A stretch of 64,000 bases of DNA from Isoetes taiwanensis (lineage: Eukaryota > Streptophyta > Lycopodiopsida > Isoetales > Isoetaceae), in NCBI GenBank assembly GCA_021234155.1, contig JAJEKV010000046.1:11176818-11240817 (forward strand), in the 5' to 3' direction. A model generated the notes under the pieces. It was not told the origin of the DNA, did no database searches, and saw only the letters and a list, made by a program, of their open reading frames with translations. Of this stretch, positions 11,234-26,740 are shown in pieces (positions within the stretch are counted from its first letter, which is position 1; each line of letters opens with the position of its first letter). Both the position numbers and the translations under genes were made by a program.

Positions 11234-12867
11234 TGTGACGCTCCCTACTAAATAAACGGCGCCCGGCCGTACACTCCGTAGGAAATCCCCCATCCGGTCC
11301 TTCGACCGCACGGGCCCTCCGTCTATCCCGCACTCTGGGATGACCTTAGTGCGGGAAGGAGACACGAAGGTGTCTTGCGCGCCCTTCCCCTATGGGCTCC
11401 TATCACAGCGGAAGCATAACAACGTCAGAACTAGCAATAACAACACATCATACTACCTCGAAGGGTAGCCCATCCACATATCCATGCTACAAAGAAGATA
11501 ACATATGCCATAAAACATGAGAGCTCCTACCCATGACTCCGACTCATAAGGAGGTTGACTGACTGGCTGGGCCTCAAGATAGAGCAGACCGAGTCATAAC
11601 AACGGCGAGGGCTGGCATGAGACAATGGCTAGGGTTGACTACTCCATTCGCCCCTCCTGTGCATGCTAGATCGGGCTCTGACATGACTCTAGCCTTCCGG
11701 ATACGCAATCCCATGGTATCACCCATCGGGACTACTCCAGGTTGCATCTCCCCGGTCCCTCGAGGCAAGAAGGGTTGCATCTCCCCTTCCCGGGGTCTAG
11801 AGGTTCCACGGGCGGCTAGGGAATCGTGGCAACACATGATTCGTACCCGACTTAACCCCCCCAAAATATGAGCCAAGCCGACACTTGCAACTCCTGAGAG
11901 GCAGGGTGACACCATTGCCCCAGGAGGTGTCAGACCCATGCCCGGCCCACACAAAGTGACCGACCATAGGCCTAGCCCGCTATGGGATCCCCAGTAGCCA
12001 CGCTCAGCAGGGATCCTCCCTCTGTATTGCCTCTAGCCCCCGTTGTGTAGTGCTGAGTCACATCATAGCCCCCATAGCCCGGTGGGCTCTTATGCATATG
12101 CCGCAATAATAATAGGAACTAAGGGGTCTAAGCTAGGAGCATATTACGTAATGGCTACTAGGTCTCTACCCCCTTCCCAATACAAGAGGAGCAAACATGA
12201 TCAACCAACATCACATAACATCATATCATGATAACCATCATAAGAACATCTTAACCTAATCATACATATCTAACTTACAGTTAGGGTTCCTTGATTAGGG
12301 TTCAAGATGTTGAATACGGGTTCTAGGATGGCTCTACTTTAGATACGAAATACTAACCCATCTGGAGTGCTAACTTCCAGATGAACTACTAAGAGCACTA
12401 CTCTACATACCTGCTCCAAAAGCACTCCCTCCCAATCCTGGCGTCTCCATGGTCTTCGAAGTGGTCGAAGCTGCACTTGCTCCAAGATCGAATCCACACT
12501 CCGGGGGCTGCTGCACTAGTCTATGCCACAACAAACGGTGCTCGAAACGGAGTTTCGAGTGCGTAGATGGGTCTCAGGGTGCTAGGGTCAGGAAAGAGGT
12601 CTAGGGTTAGGGTTTAGGCTAATATAAGTTAGGGTCCACATGGGATGCCACGTGGCACCGGGTGGGGCCGTGTGGCAGTTGCCCAATAGGATAAGGCCAT
12701 GTGGAAATGAGCCTTATCCTAAGGTTATCTAAGTTAAATATTTAACTTAGATGTGCACCCATTGCCACTTCCTAAGGTATACAAGGCTACAAGGGTAGAC
12801 TTGTATAGTGACGGGTCCAGAAATATACATATTTATGGCGTATATTTCCCTGGAACGTCATAAAATG
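11229..12867. mobile_element. Solo LTR (1.63 kb) with AAATG target duplication
   Basis: A GC-richer block with no similarity to its surroundings splits the E3 integrase between codons for ..EAEN and A.LIKKAKD. It begins TGTGACGCTCC and ends GGAACGTCATA, imperfect terminal inversions (9 of 11), and is flanked by AAATG at 11229-11233 and 12863-12867. Size, TG start, TSD length and lack of coding sequence fit a solo LTR left by recombination. The last dinucleotide is TA rather than CA. Strand cannot be assigned. Confidence 0.72.
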
Positions 12868-13138
12868 CCATACTAATCAAGAAAGCCAAAGATATTGCAG
12901 CATTCTAGGCTGCTCACAAGCTTCAAGGTACACTAACAAGTGGTGAATTAGTGTTCAAATGGAACTAATCAAGGGAAGATGCGGCTGTCAAGTTTGAAAG
13001 CTTATGGAAAGGACCTTTTGAAGTGCTTGGAGCAGAAGGCAAGGACTCTTATTGGCTGAAATTTGTCATTGATGATAAAGAGCTGCCTAATCCCATCAAC
13101 ATTCTACATTTGAAGATTGGCAACAACATGTTGCTTTA
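12868..13138 (+). pseudogene. E3 integrase C-terminal domain
   Basis: Resumes the E3 frame after the solo LTR: LIKKAKDIAAF, then TSGELVFKWN, FESLWKGPFEVLGAEGKDSYWL and LPNPINILHLK, ending at a stop near 13138. The segment matches 21240-21490 of E2 and 2940-3210 of E1 position by position, with scattered stops. Confidence 0.8.
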
Positions 13139-13950
13139 AGCTTGTTTGAATAGGATTAACTTGCATTTAGTGAGTAGGTTAAGTTAAATTTGTCATTGAG
13201 TTGTTGTTCATGCTAAAACTAAAAAAAACAGGAAAAAAAAAGACAAAAAGCAAGTTTAGCCATGTTAGAAAGTAGTATAAGAGTTTATTTTGGCTGATTG
13301 CATCAAGTAGGTTTCATCTTGAAAGATCTAGGGTGTCTTATATACTTTAAGAGTTTACTACTGAAACTAATGCAAGAAGCAATGAAGAATATGCAGGTTG
13401 TAGCAGACACAAGGACACATTCTCGAGTTCTGATCACTAATGTGCATAATTTCCATGCAAGAGCATCTGCTGCACTCATTCATACACTTCACTCTCATCT
13501 GCATACCATGCTTTCATTCATGCATCTCTTCATAATGTGCTGCTGCCATATTTACCATAGCAGCCCCTTGTACTACTAAATGCTTTGCCACATGCAAGTT
13601 CATCCTTTTACACCTCCATAATATGATAATCTGCTCAAAGTTGTCTATTATCCATGTAAACCACTTCTATCTCATCATCCCCAATCATTTACACCAAGTT
13701 GCCACCATACTTCCATATGGCAACTCCACTTTGCTAACTACACACTCATTTGTCATGCAGGTTCATCAGATTTATGCTTCCATAATCATTTGCACATCAT
13801 TTGGCTTACCTACCATGCCACTTTGCTCCTATTTCTTATGAAAACCCATGTTGCCAACCATACTTCCACATTGGCAACCATCAAGAACTCTTGAGAACTC
13901 ATATGAAGATCAAGAGGCTAGGGGACCAGCCTATCCTTCTTTGTTTGGCA
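13139..13950 (+). other. E3 3' untranslated region and polypurine-tract region
   Basis: No gene seen. An A-rich stretch at 13220-13255 corresponds to the pyrimidine-rich stretch at 21058-21150 of the oppositely oriented E2. Just before the LTR, 13914-13930 has GGCTAGGGGACCAGCC, the counterpart of the E1 block at 2180-2196. Confidence 0.6.
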
Positions 13951-14300
13951 TGATGCTACCACATTTTGGCAGCATAGAAGAGCCATGTACATGATTTACG
14001 CCCTTGGCTAACATTTGGATTGTCACATGTGTGCATGAGCTAATCAAGCAACAAAATTGAAGACATCCATCTTTGAAGGGCAAGGAAAGAAAAGGGAGTT
14101 GAGGTTTTTTTGTAAAATGGACTAAACAGCGCGGATTTAGAAGAACAAGGCTCTGCTCAACATCATCATACAAAAATAACCAATCTTTGCCGTTGGATGA
14201 GTTAGCTCCATAGCAGATCTCAATTGTCCAAATGGCATATTTCATTGCATATGCCAGCCATCCCGGCATCCCAAAAATATAACTTTGAGCTGATGTTGTG
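13951..14300 (+). repeat. Start of E3 3' LTR, probably truncated
   Basis: TGATGCTACCACATTTTGGC begins immediately after the conserved pre-LTR block, and the hairpin-like start resembles the LTR tips of E1 (TGTTGCC...GGCAACA) and E2 (TGCTGCC...GGCAGCA). No closing CAACA end or target duplication was found before the next gene, so the right boundary is a guess. Confidence 0.5.
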
Positions 14301-14625
14301 TAGAGAACAAGATTTCTCGTAATACATTGGACGTGGGCCTGAACCTTGACTTGCGTGTTTCTTTAGTACTGTTAGCTCAATAATTCCGGCTAATTCCACA
14401 ATAGCAACAAGCCATTTCTGACACCTGCCCATTTATGATGCACCTTCCCCAATTTGCGAAAAAAAATACCTAGAGCACCTCCAAATTGGGTGCCATCTCT
14501 GCAAGATAAATGAATGTCTCGTTTGAAGGTATGAGATCGTCGCTCTAGCTATCTGGCAGCAGGAATATAATTTAAACCGATTTCGCCAAGTCTCCGTATC
14601 TAATTTTTTGGAAAAGGCCGGCGAC
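14301..14625 (+). promoter_or_regulatory. Upstream/5' UTR region of the multifunctional-protein gene
   Basis: About 325 bp between the E3 LTR remnant and the start codon. No clear TATA box or recognisable cis-element was identified. The close retroelement means promoter sequence of this gene may include LTR-derived DNA. Confidence 0.35.
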
Positions 14626-19045
<4,420 letters not shown>

Positions 19046-21057
19046 CACCTTCCAGGGAAAGTTTGCTTCACGTTATGGTCTAGCCATTACGTTTGACACT
19101 GGTCTAGCATTTTAATGTTTGATACTGTCTCTCTCTCATTCAGATTATTATCAATGGGAACTCTTACAAGAGCAGAGCTTACAAGAGATTTCCTATAAGA
19201 GCTTTCCTAACAGAGTCTTTTTATCTGATATAGATTATTATCCTAAGTGGCTCCAGTTAACATAGAGCTTTCCTAACAGAGTCTTTTTATCTGATATAGA
19301 TTATTATCCTAAGTGGCTCCAGTTAACATTTTACGCGTGAGCAGGGACAGCAACATGTTTATAGTTCGTTTTAGAGTGTGTCTCCGGTTAAGAAAATGTC
19401 GGGATTCTTTGTTGTTGTTGTATTATGCCTTTTAGACCCTCAGGTGCATAGACGACGCAAAAAGGTTACTATGGTTTCTGATCAGCCAAAACAGACTAGA
19501 CTTTACACATCAAGGTCCTGTGCTAATGTGATACAAAGCGAGTATTTCTTTCCTAGATCTGTCATGTTCTTGGAAACAGGTAGATCCAAAAAGCTGATTA
19601 GAGAACTGAAAGATCTTATTTAATTTAAGAGCTAATAGTCTATGGAATGTCTGGATTCTTTAGATGCGTCTAATTAAAAGAAATGGCAGTGTTGGGAGGT
19701 GACTGCAGCTTCCAGTAAGAAAATGTCGGGATTCTTTAGACTGCAGTTAGATGTCAGATTCTTTAAGAGATTTCCCCATCAATCTGTTAGAAAATTATCA
19801 TTATCATACTTGACTACGCATTGCAATTGTTTCTGTTTAGTGGGCGTAGTTTTTTTGGCAAATTTTTTTATTTTTTTGCTTGGGCGTGACTCTCGAGGTG
19901 TATTTATGCCCGGGCATAAATACAATTCTATATAGCCATGTGTACAATGTCTAGATATAATTGGAGAGGGAATCAAAAGAAGAATGGAAGGAGCAATGCA
20001 TAAATATAATCCACATTAGGTTGGCAGATTCCAACCCTTCCACATAACACTTTTTGCTCTTAGAAATTAACACATGGATGTGTTGGCTTTCACAATGTAG
20101 TGGCTTTAGACAGCAGACTAAGGAAGAATAGATATTCCTAGATTGGAAAGTATAGAATTGTAATGAACAAAGATCTACTTCCATAAGTAGCGGTAAAGAT
20201 GTTGAGAAATGTTGTAAATGTCATGTAGATTTAGATGGAATTGTGAGTAGCTAGAGGTTCTATTAGGCGCCATCTTTTTCATCAGCAAGTTTTCAATGCA
20301 ACTTGGATTTGAACTGTTGGAGGGTAAAGGCTGGAGGCTCATTAGAACTGAAAAAGCTTTTGTAAGTCCAGATTTGTTTGCGAAAAGACAATCTTATACA
20401 CATTTGGAGTTTCGCATGTATAAGCTTGCAGTGCATTGACCCACTCTTCATTCTCAAGTGTCATCATGCTTTGTTGTTGTGTTTTGTGTAGAACAAAAGT
20501 GGACTGTCACTCTTTCCTATAGATTTACACTGAGTTGAAAGGCCATGAGAGCGGCCATTATTCTAAAGTCATGCATACCAACATTTGCATCTTCTTGTAA
20601 GCATGCAAGCACATCGCCTATTAGATGAGGTGCAAATCTTTCTATAAAATTATGGGCATGCTATCTTAAATGGTTCAGAAGCTCAGAAGGAATTACAATG
20701 GAGCTTTAAAATAGTTGAGAGAATAGGACTTGAGCTTTCCTTGGAAAATTTTCAATAAGTCCATTGAGCTTCAAGTTGCCCTTTCCTCCTCCAGTAGATG
20801 TCGAGCTTCTCCCGTTGCTCAAACCTTTATTGGAGCTATGTGATTTGTTATCACCCTGTCTGAGTGAGCTTTTCTGGTCTGCAAAATATGGGCTTAGCAG
20901 GAATTGTTAGAGATTTTTTGGTCTGCAAAATATGGGCTCAGTAGAAATTGTTATATTTAGGGGTAGCGTTGTTGATGTGCCCAACATGCCAAGCATGAGA
21001 AGCTGTATATACCAAGGCAGATTTCTCAGACTAAATTAGTAAATTTTCTAGTGGGAC
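19046..21057. other. Intergenic region, no gene seen
   Basis: Probable 3' UTR then AT-rich spacer. It contains a perfect 66 bp tandem duplication (19198-19329). The phrase AAGAAAATGTCGGGATTCTTT occurs twice, at about 19391 and 19718. Short frames show no recognisable domain. Confidence 0.5.
19198..19329. repeat. 66-bp perfect tandem duplication
   Basis: AGAGCTTTCCTAACAGAGTC starts at 19198 and at 19264, and the two 66 bp units are identical by eye through CTCCAGTTAACAT. Recent local duplication downstream of the multifunctional-protein gene. Confidence 0.9.
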
Positions 21058-21239
21058 CTTTTTTTTCCTCAGAGAACTGCCTTAATATTTTGCTTTTTCT
21101 CTTTGTTTTCACTTTTTTTGTGTTTTCCTTTTTATTCTATTTTTACTTTTCTATGTGATATCTTAACTAATCCTACCTACAAATCCTTGAGAGATTTTAA
21201 CTGAACAAACTAAGGGCAATATGTTGTTGCCAATACCTC

Positions 21240-22260
21240 TTTAGGTGCACAATGTTGATGGGGTTTATCAACTCTCTGCCATCAGAGACGTCTCAAAACC
21301 AATAAGAATCTTTACCAGCTATACCAATTACCTCAAAGGGTCCTTCCCAGAGATTTTCAAACTTGGATGCTATTTCTTCCCTTGCTTTGTTCCATTTCAA
21401 CACCAACTCACCTGTTTTTAGAATCCCCTGGAGTTTATGAGCTGCTTTAAAGGCTGCAATGTCCTTGGCTTTTTTAATCATAACAGCATTTTCTGCCTCA
21501 TATCTATGCTCTTCAAGCTACATCAACCTCACAAATCTTTCCTTCAGTGCCTCATCCATTTCTAAATTTATTTGATAAGCCAACTTAAGTGAGGGAAGTT
21601 CCAATTCAATAGGTACTACTGACTCTACGCCATAGACCAAGCTGAAAGGAGTATGTTTTGTAGTTGCTTTGATGGTAGTCATGTATGCCCAAAGTGCAGC
21701 ATGGAGCTTTAGATGCCAATCTTTCTTTGACACACTGATGGTTTTTTTTAGAATAGACTTGAGAACTTTGTTAGTTGATTCTGCCTGACCATTGCCTTGA
21801 GGATAATAAGATGAGCTTTTAGTGTGCTTGACTTTCAAGGTAGCAAGCAAGAGTGCAATTGTATGATTGATAAACTGGCTTCCTCTGTTAGAGATTATTT
21901 TGAAAGGGATTCCAAATCTGGCACAAATGTTCTCATGGAGGAATCTTGCAGTAGCATGGGCATTTGCTTCTCTCAAAGGAGTTGCCTCAGCCCATTTGGT
22001 AAAATAATCTGTGGCCACTAGTATAAACTGATGTTGAGATGAAGATGGTGGATCTATAGGGCCTATAAAGTCCAAACCCCATGTTTGAAAAGGTCCAGGT
22101 GATGTTATTGCTGTAAGGGCTGCTGGTTGCAGAGTTTTCCTACCAAAGATCTGACATTTATGACATTTTATGGCATTATAGCAATCCTTGAAAAGAGTAG
22201 ACCAAAAATATCCTGACCTCAAGATCTTCTTGCAGTTGTGTCAGCTGCAAAATGTCCTCC
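21240..22260 (-). pseudogene. E2 integrase with second catalytic Asp changed to Asn
   Basis: HHCC module (CHEGICGGHF..CHKCQIF), then GLDFIGPID, ATDYFTKWAEATPLREAN, FGIPFKIISNRGSQF, NGQAESTNKVLKS, LWAYMTTIKATTKHTPFSLVYG, and the C-terminal WEGPFEVIGIAGKDSYWF. The usual SDRG second catalytic Asp reads SNRG: the Asn codon GTT(rc) is at 21887-21889. Additional stops and frameshifts occur, for example near 21290, 21518 and 22222. E1 retains Asp here. Confidence 0.85.
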
Positions 22261-23255
22261 ACATATTCCCTCATGGCATGCTTCAATGATCATTCTGGCC
22301 TCTTTCTCATCTACACACCTCAATAAAACTCCTTCCTTATCAATTTTGCACAAAACGTCTTCAATAAGTCTGAACTTTTTGCATTTGTCCTTAAATCTTT
22401 TTTCTTGACTGCATTTTTGGGTACTTCATTGTTCTCAAGATAACCTCTGATGTCATGCTGCCAGTCTGTATTTTTTGCATCAAAAGCAACCAAGTTAGTC
22501 ACATTATCAACATTGCATAGTTCATCTTGATCTTCATGCTCAAATAGAACATAGGGAAGATAAGAACTGGGATTCTCTATCAGATTGACCACTTTAACAA
22601 TGATATCATAAGTCTGGACCTTACAAGCCCACCTGCACAGCTTTGCTTTTGGTTGTTTTTTTGCAAAAAGAAGCGATAAAGGGTTCTGCCTCATAAAGAC
22701 CTGGCTTTGGCTGTTTTGAAGCAAGTGTCCTTGTCTCTCTAACAAGAACATCAGGGCAGCTGCACTTTTCTCCAACCTGGGATATCTCAGTTTAGTGTCT
22801 GACCACATCTTGCTTGCAAAAGCAATCACATGATCTTCTTGCAACAAGGCAAGACCAATTGCCCTTTTTGTGACACTAACGTAAGCTTTGAAAGGCTTTT
22901 CAAGATCAGGAGGCTTTAGCAAGATGGAGTTATAAATGGCATTAATGATTTTATCAAAGGACTCTTGGCATTGTTCATCCCAATTAATCAGAAAATGTTT
23001 GCTCTCATTTTTGAAAAATTTTCCAACCTTTGTAAGGTTAGAAATTGGGCTCATAGTGTGAGAAAAATGAGGGACATACATTCTCAAGAAGCTGGTCATC
23101 CCCATGAAACTTTTTACCTGTTTGAGGGTCTTTGGAGGTGCCAATCTTTTTAAAGCCTTAATCTTGGTTTCAGCGATTTGTATACCTACTGTAGACACCA
23201 CATGTCCAAGTAGTTCCCCTTTTAAGGATAGGAAAACGCATTTTTTTTTATTCAA
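22261..23255 (-). pseudogene. E2 RT C-terminus and RNase H
   Basis: One open frame runs from the RT end (KKKCVFLSLKGELLGHVVS) through the hinge TLKQVKSFMGMTSFLRMYV, with the Gln codon intact, into RNase H (WDEQCQESFDKIINAI, FKAYVSVTKRAIGLALLQ, FASKMWSDTKLRYPRLEKSA, LLERQGHLLQNSQ). It serves as the uninterrupted reference for the E1 and E3 junction. Confidence 0.85.
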
Positions 23256-24114
23256 GCTAACTCCCCCCCTTTCTACACAAGGTAAATAACATAGTCAGCA
23301 TATCAAAATGTTTTTCAAGGGAAGTTCCCAAGCAGAGATCATCTAAGAACACACGAAGAGTGTTAGTAGGCATATCTCAAAAAATTGTGTCCATAGCTCT
23401 TTGGAATGTTGCAGAAGCATTCATTAATCCAATCCTTTTCATGGCAAATGTTCCCCAAGGTGTAATAAATGAAGTTTTTGGCTGATCCTCTTCTTTGATA
23501 CTTATTTGATTAAAACCTGAGAGGCCATCTAGGAAGGAATAAATATCTTTTCCTGCCACATCATGCAAAACCTCTTCTAGAAATGGTAATGGATAGCAAT
23601 CTTTGATGGTGGCCTTGTTCAAATCCCTATAATCAATGCAGATTCTAATAGTCTTGTTTTTCTTTTCTACAGGGACAATACAGGACAGCCACTCAGGATT
23701 CATAATTTCTGCAATCACACCCCGGGGGATTCACCTTTGATCAGCGTATAACCCATGAGAGTTCAACGGAGGGGTGTTTTTTGGACCAGTTGCGTACGTA
23801 TAATTAGGGGTTAGGGGTGTTTTTAGGCACTGATTTGGAGCAATATCTATACACAGAGGGGTCAAATTGCCTTTTAAAATTGCGTATACAAGGGGGGTTT
23901 TTTGCTACACTACGAACGCAGATGCCATACCCCCCTTATGTATAAGTGCACCCCCCGGGAATCACACCTGTACATTTTATATAATTCTTCCTTGATTAGT
24001 CCTAATAGAGATGCATTAATTCTCCTTAACTTTTGCACCACAGGTTTCATACCTTCTTTGATCTTAATTTCAAATTCACAAATACTTTTGCCAACACCAA
24101 TCAACTCATCATAA
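23256..24114 (-). pseudogene. E2 reverse transcriptase, interrupted by a MITE
   Basis: RT motifs: KLRRINASLLGLIKEELYKM, then after the MITE VIAEIMNPEWLSCIVPVEKK, RICIDYRDLNKAT, FSGFNQIS-like LSGFNQISIKEEDQPKTSF. The normally invariant KRMPFGLMNAP reads KRIGLMNAS (near 23428-23457), a 6 bp loss with a Pro to Ser change. The active site FLDD remains legible near 23340. A stop lies near 23376. Confidence 0.85.
23713..23968. mobile_element. MITE of about 238 bp with 8-9 bp target duplication
   Basis: E2 RT is split by 23722-23959, bounded by AATCACAC(C) at 23713-23721 and 23960-23968. The insert starts (C)CCGGGGGATTCAC and ends GTGCACCCCCCGGG, giving terminal inversions CCCGGGGG. No coding capacity. 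It includes repeated GGGGTGTTTTT-like phrases. A 9 bp TSD would fit Mutator-like elements and an 8 bp TSD hAT-like ones; a shared C makes the two indistinguishable. Confidence 0.82.
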
Positions 24115-24199
24115 TTCCAAGCAAAAATATCCTTCCAATCATCAAAGAATTTAGTAACAAAGGCATTATCCTCCTCTCTAAACAAATCCCCAATATACA

Positions 24200-24940
24200 A
24201 CACTCTATCTAGACCTCTCTTATTGAGTTTGATTTTCTTTACCTGCTTGTCTTCACTAGCATTGATTACCAGAATGGGGTATAATTGTTGTAGGTCTTTG
24301 TTTTCTAACTCTTCCTCTTGTATTGCTCCTTCAGCTAAGTGTTCAAGGAGAACACTTTTGCATAAAGAATCAGCCTCACAGTTCTGCTCTCTTGGCACAT
24401 GACAAAGCTCCCAAGTCTCAAAACTCTTCAATTCCTGCATAGCTTGATCTCTGAGCAGTATCATGTCTTCATTTTTGGCCTGATATTCTCCCAATATTTT
24501 CCTGCAAACAAGTTGAGAATCTCCAAAGATAACTATTTCATTAATGCTCAAATTTTCGCCTCTTGGAGACCTGCAATTAAAGCTTTGTATTCTGCCATAT
24601 TAGAAGTAGTGCTAGGATAGATCCTACCTACTTTTGCCAGCAGTCTATTGGAAGAGTCTTTGAGAACAACAGCAGAAGAAGCCACATTAAGCCTTTTAGA
24701 CACACCACCATCAAACCATAAGTATGCAAAATTACCTTGTTTAGGAGATGCTACCTGATTGGAAATTTCCATGCTAGATTCCAAATTCATTGCATTCAGC
24801 TCAAATTCCCCACATGGACTTGACAATAGCATTTCTTCTTCAATGAAATTCATGGTCTCAAATTCTCCCAACTTGTTGTATAATGTTACCTTTTGAAATA
24901 GTACACTCCCCTTTTGACCATATAGGTCTGGCATAGCCAT
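24200..24940 (-). pseudogene. E2 extra RNase H domain upstream of RT
   Basis: Frames encode LWFDGGVSKRLNVASSA, NMAEYKALIAGLQEAK, then INEIVIFGDSQLVCRKILGEYQAKN and HVPREQNCEADSL: the D, E, D, D acidic residues of an RNase H fold are visible. It lies between protease and RT as in E1. One frameshift near 24548 splits it. The region after it (LEHLAEGAIQEEEL..) links to RT. Confidence 0.82.
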
Positions 24941-25251
24941 TTTCTTCCCAAGAGTAAGTCATACATGTCTGATTTGTCTTCTATCCCTTCAAATGCAACC
25001 ACAACAAAATTAGCTGCAACAATTATACCTTCAACATCAATAGGCACATTACTGACTATTCCAACAGGGTTAATTTTCGTGTTTGAGAAAGATTTCAATA
25101 TCATTTGAGCCTTCTTATCTATCTCAAGACCACACAACCTCATAACCTGATGGGGCATGACATTCAGGGGTGATCCTCCATCTAGTAAAACTTTAGTCAA
25201 GATCTTTTTGCCCATTTTGGCAACACATGTGAAAGCCCCTGGATCATAGTC
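24941..25251 (-). pseudogene. E2 aspartic protease
   Basis: KVLLDGGSPLNVMPHQVMRLCGLEIDKKAQ is the protease active-site region, followed by NPVGIVSNVPIDVEGIIVAANFVVVAFEG and MYDLLLGRKWLCQ. It is open through the point where E1 carries its poly(A) insertion, so it shows the uninterrupted state. Confidence 0.83.
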
Positions 25252-25254
25252 CTC

Positions 25255-25841
25255 CTAAGTAAGCATATGTTCTTCAATATGATTAGTTAGAGCAAACTCA
25301 TCTTCTTTGGTCAGATTGAGCACTTTTTTTCTGTAAGATGGAGCTATCTTGAGCAAAGTTAGCAAGTCCACACAGATTTTAGAATTCTTTAGCAAATATT
25401 CAAAATCCTCACAATCCTTTTCTTTTTTTACAAACTTTTGAGCAGGTGGAGGAGGCACAACCATTGCTTGCTCAGCTTCCTTGTGTTTCAACATCTCAGC
25501 TTCCTCATTGGCATGAGCTGGCTCTTTCTCTTTTGCATTATTCATTCTCCTGGTATGAACAACCATTATTTCTTCCTGCTCTTCAATTTCCTGCACAAAT
25601 CTTATGGAGGCATTTTGCTCATTAGTTTTTTATTTCTCTTGCCTAGCAAAGTATTCTTTTACACTACATCTATCTTCATAATGCCCCACAGCCTTACAAA
25701 AAGTACACACAGGACATTCCTTGCCAAAGTGACCTTTTTTTCCACACTTTGTGCAGGGTCTATACCAACAATAATCAGAGGAGTGAGTGTCTCTGAAGCA
25801 ATGAACACATGGAGGATAAGTTTTCTTCTCAAATTTTGCAT
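25255..25841 (-). pseudogene. E2 gag zinc knuckles and linker
   Basis: CTKCGKKGHFGKEC and CTFCKAVGHYEDRC form two CX2CX4HX4C knuckles after CIHCFRDTHSSDYCWY. The following linker (EEIMVVHTRRMNNAKEKE, PPPPAQKFVKKEKDCEDFEYLL) leads toward the protease and ends at a stop near 25255. A TAA near 25630 interrupts the frame. Confidence 0.82.
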
Positions 25842-25844
25842 TTT

Positions 25845-26699
25845 TTAGCTCTTGAGTTGTTTGGTCACCTCAACCAGTGCTTCAGATACCTTGGTGATCT
25901 CAGCTCTTACATCTGTTGCAGGAGCCTCAGCGTCTTCCATTTTTACCTTTTTCTTCTCTTTTCGACAAAGATAAACAGTAATGTGTCCCGGTCCCATATA
26001 CTCTTGCTCATAATCTGGAAAAAAAGGGTCATGTGGTGAATGCATGTCATCTGGCAAGTAAGAAATCATATCTGCAATTTCAGTGGCCTTAGTGAAGGCT
26101 TTATGTATTGTGTCAAAGCCTTCTTGTTTTTGAATCTTCAATAGCTTTCTGTGTATTCTTGGTCTGCTGCTCAATCCTCTGATAAAAGATGCCACAAGAT
26201 GTAAGGTATGATTAGGAATCTGGTTGATTTGGCATTTGACAAGATAGAGGTTAAACCTTTCCACATATTGATGCACACTTTCACCATGCTTAATGCGAAA
26301 AGTTTGCAATTCAAATATCAAATCTTGGGGATCCAAAAGCTTACCAAAGCGTGCCAAGAATTTTTTTACCAATTCATCCCAAGAGTTACCACCTAAACTT
26401 ATAACATACTCAAGCCAAGCCCTAACCTCATCATTCTTAAAATATTTTTTGAATTCAGAGAACTTACAGCCTTTTTTGTGACCATATTCTTGGTAATATT
26501 CTTCAAAAGTCTTCAGAAAATTATTGGCATTCATGCTTGGATCAAAGGTAGGAACTGAAATAGGCATGTTCAACTCAAAATAATGACAGGGCATACCTGA
26601 ATTTGCTTGTATGGTGAGAGTAGGTGTTGGAGCAGTAGCTTCATGATTCTCTTGTGCTTCAGCATGCTCAGATGCCTCATTAGTTCTTCTAGATGCCAT
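25845..26699 (-). CDS. E2 gag capsid-type protein
   Basis: Open frame of about 284 residues from an ATG close to the primer binding site. It contains a retrotransposon gag (capsid) region: NANNFLKTFEEYYQEYG, FKNDEVRAWLEYVISLGGNSWDELVKKFLARFG, ELQTFRIKHGESVHQYVERFNLYL, SFIRGLSSRPRIHRKLLKIQ. It forms the particle that packages element RNA. Stops just before the zinc knuckles. It is the only largely intact gag in the three copies; E1 lacks this part. Confidence 0.8.
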   Translation of the reverse strand: MASRRTNEASEHAEAQENHEATAPTPTLTIQANSGMPCHYFELNMPISVPTFDPSMNANNFLKTFEEYYQEYGHKKGCKFSEFKKYFKNDEVRAWLEYVISLGGNSWDELVKKFLARFGKLLDPQDLIFELQTFRIKHGESVHQYVERFNLYLVKCQINQIPNHTLHLVASFIRGLSSRPRIHRKLLKIQKQEGFDTIHKAFTKATEIADMISYLPDDMHSPHDPFFPDYEQEYMGPGHITVYLCRKEKKKVKMEDAEAPATDVRAEITKVSEALVEVTKQLKS

Positions 26700-26719
26700 G
26701 AGTCCAGATTCCAGGAAAG

Positions 26720-26737
26720 ATCTCGGTAGAACCTCCA
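26720..26737 (-). other. E2 primer binding site (tRNA-Gln type)
   Basis: Minus strand reads TGGAGGTTCTACCGAGAT three bases inside the LTR, an exact complement of a tRNA 3' end ATCTCGGTAGAACCTCCA as expected for tRNA-Gln. E1 differs by one base at the same site. Confidence 0.75.
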
Positions 26738-26740
26738 AAA

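Larger units (their letters stand above)
1..14300 (+). mobile_element. E3: degenerate Ty3/gypsy retrotransposon, interrupted twice
   Basis: Plus-strand gypsy element entering from the left edge. Reverse transcriptase C-terminus is at 1-231, RNase H and integrase at 9678-11233, integrase C-terminus at 12868-13138, then a long 3' untranslated stretch and an LTR start at 13951. Reading across the two insertions (E1 at 237-9672, solo LTR at 11234-12862) rejoins the coding sequence in register with element E2, which shows they are later insertions. Many stops and frameshifts make it non-functional. The 3' limit is uncertain because the LTR fades toward the multifunctional-protein gene. Confidence 0.85.

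Noticed and set aside
11574-11954. GC-rich 126-residue minus-strand frame (GMGLTPPGAMVSP...)
   Set aside because: Lies wholly inside the solo LTR. Its openness comes from GC content and it has no domain.
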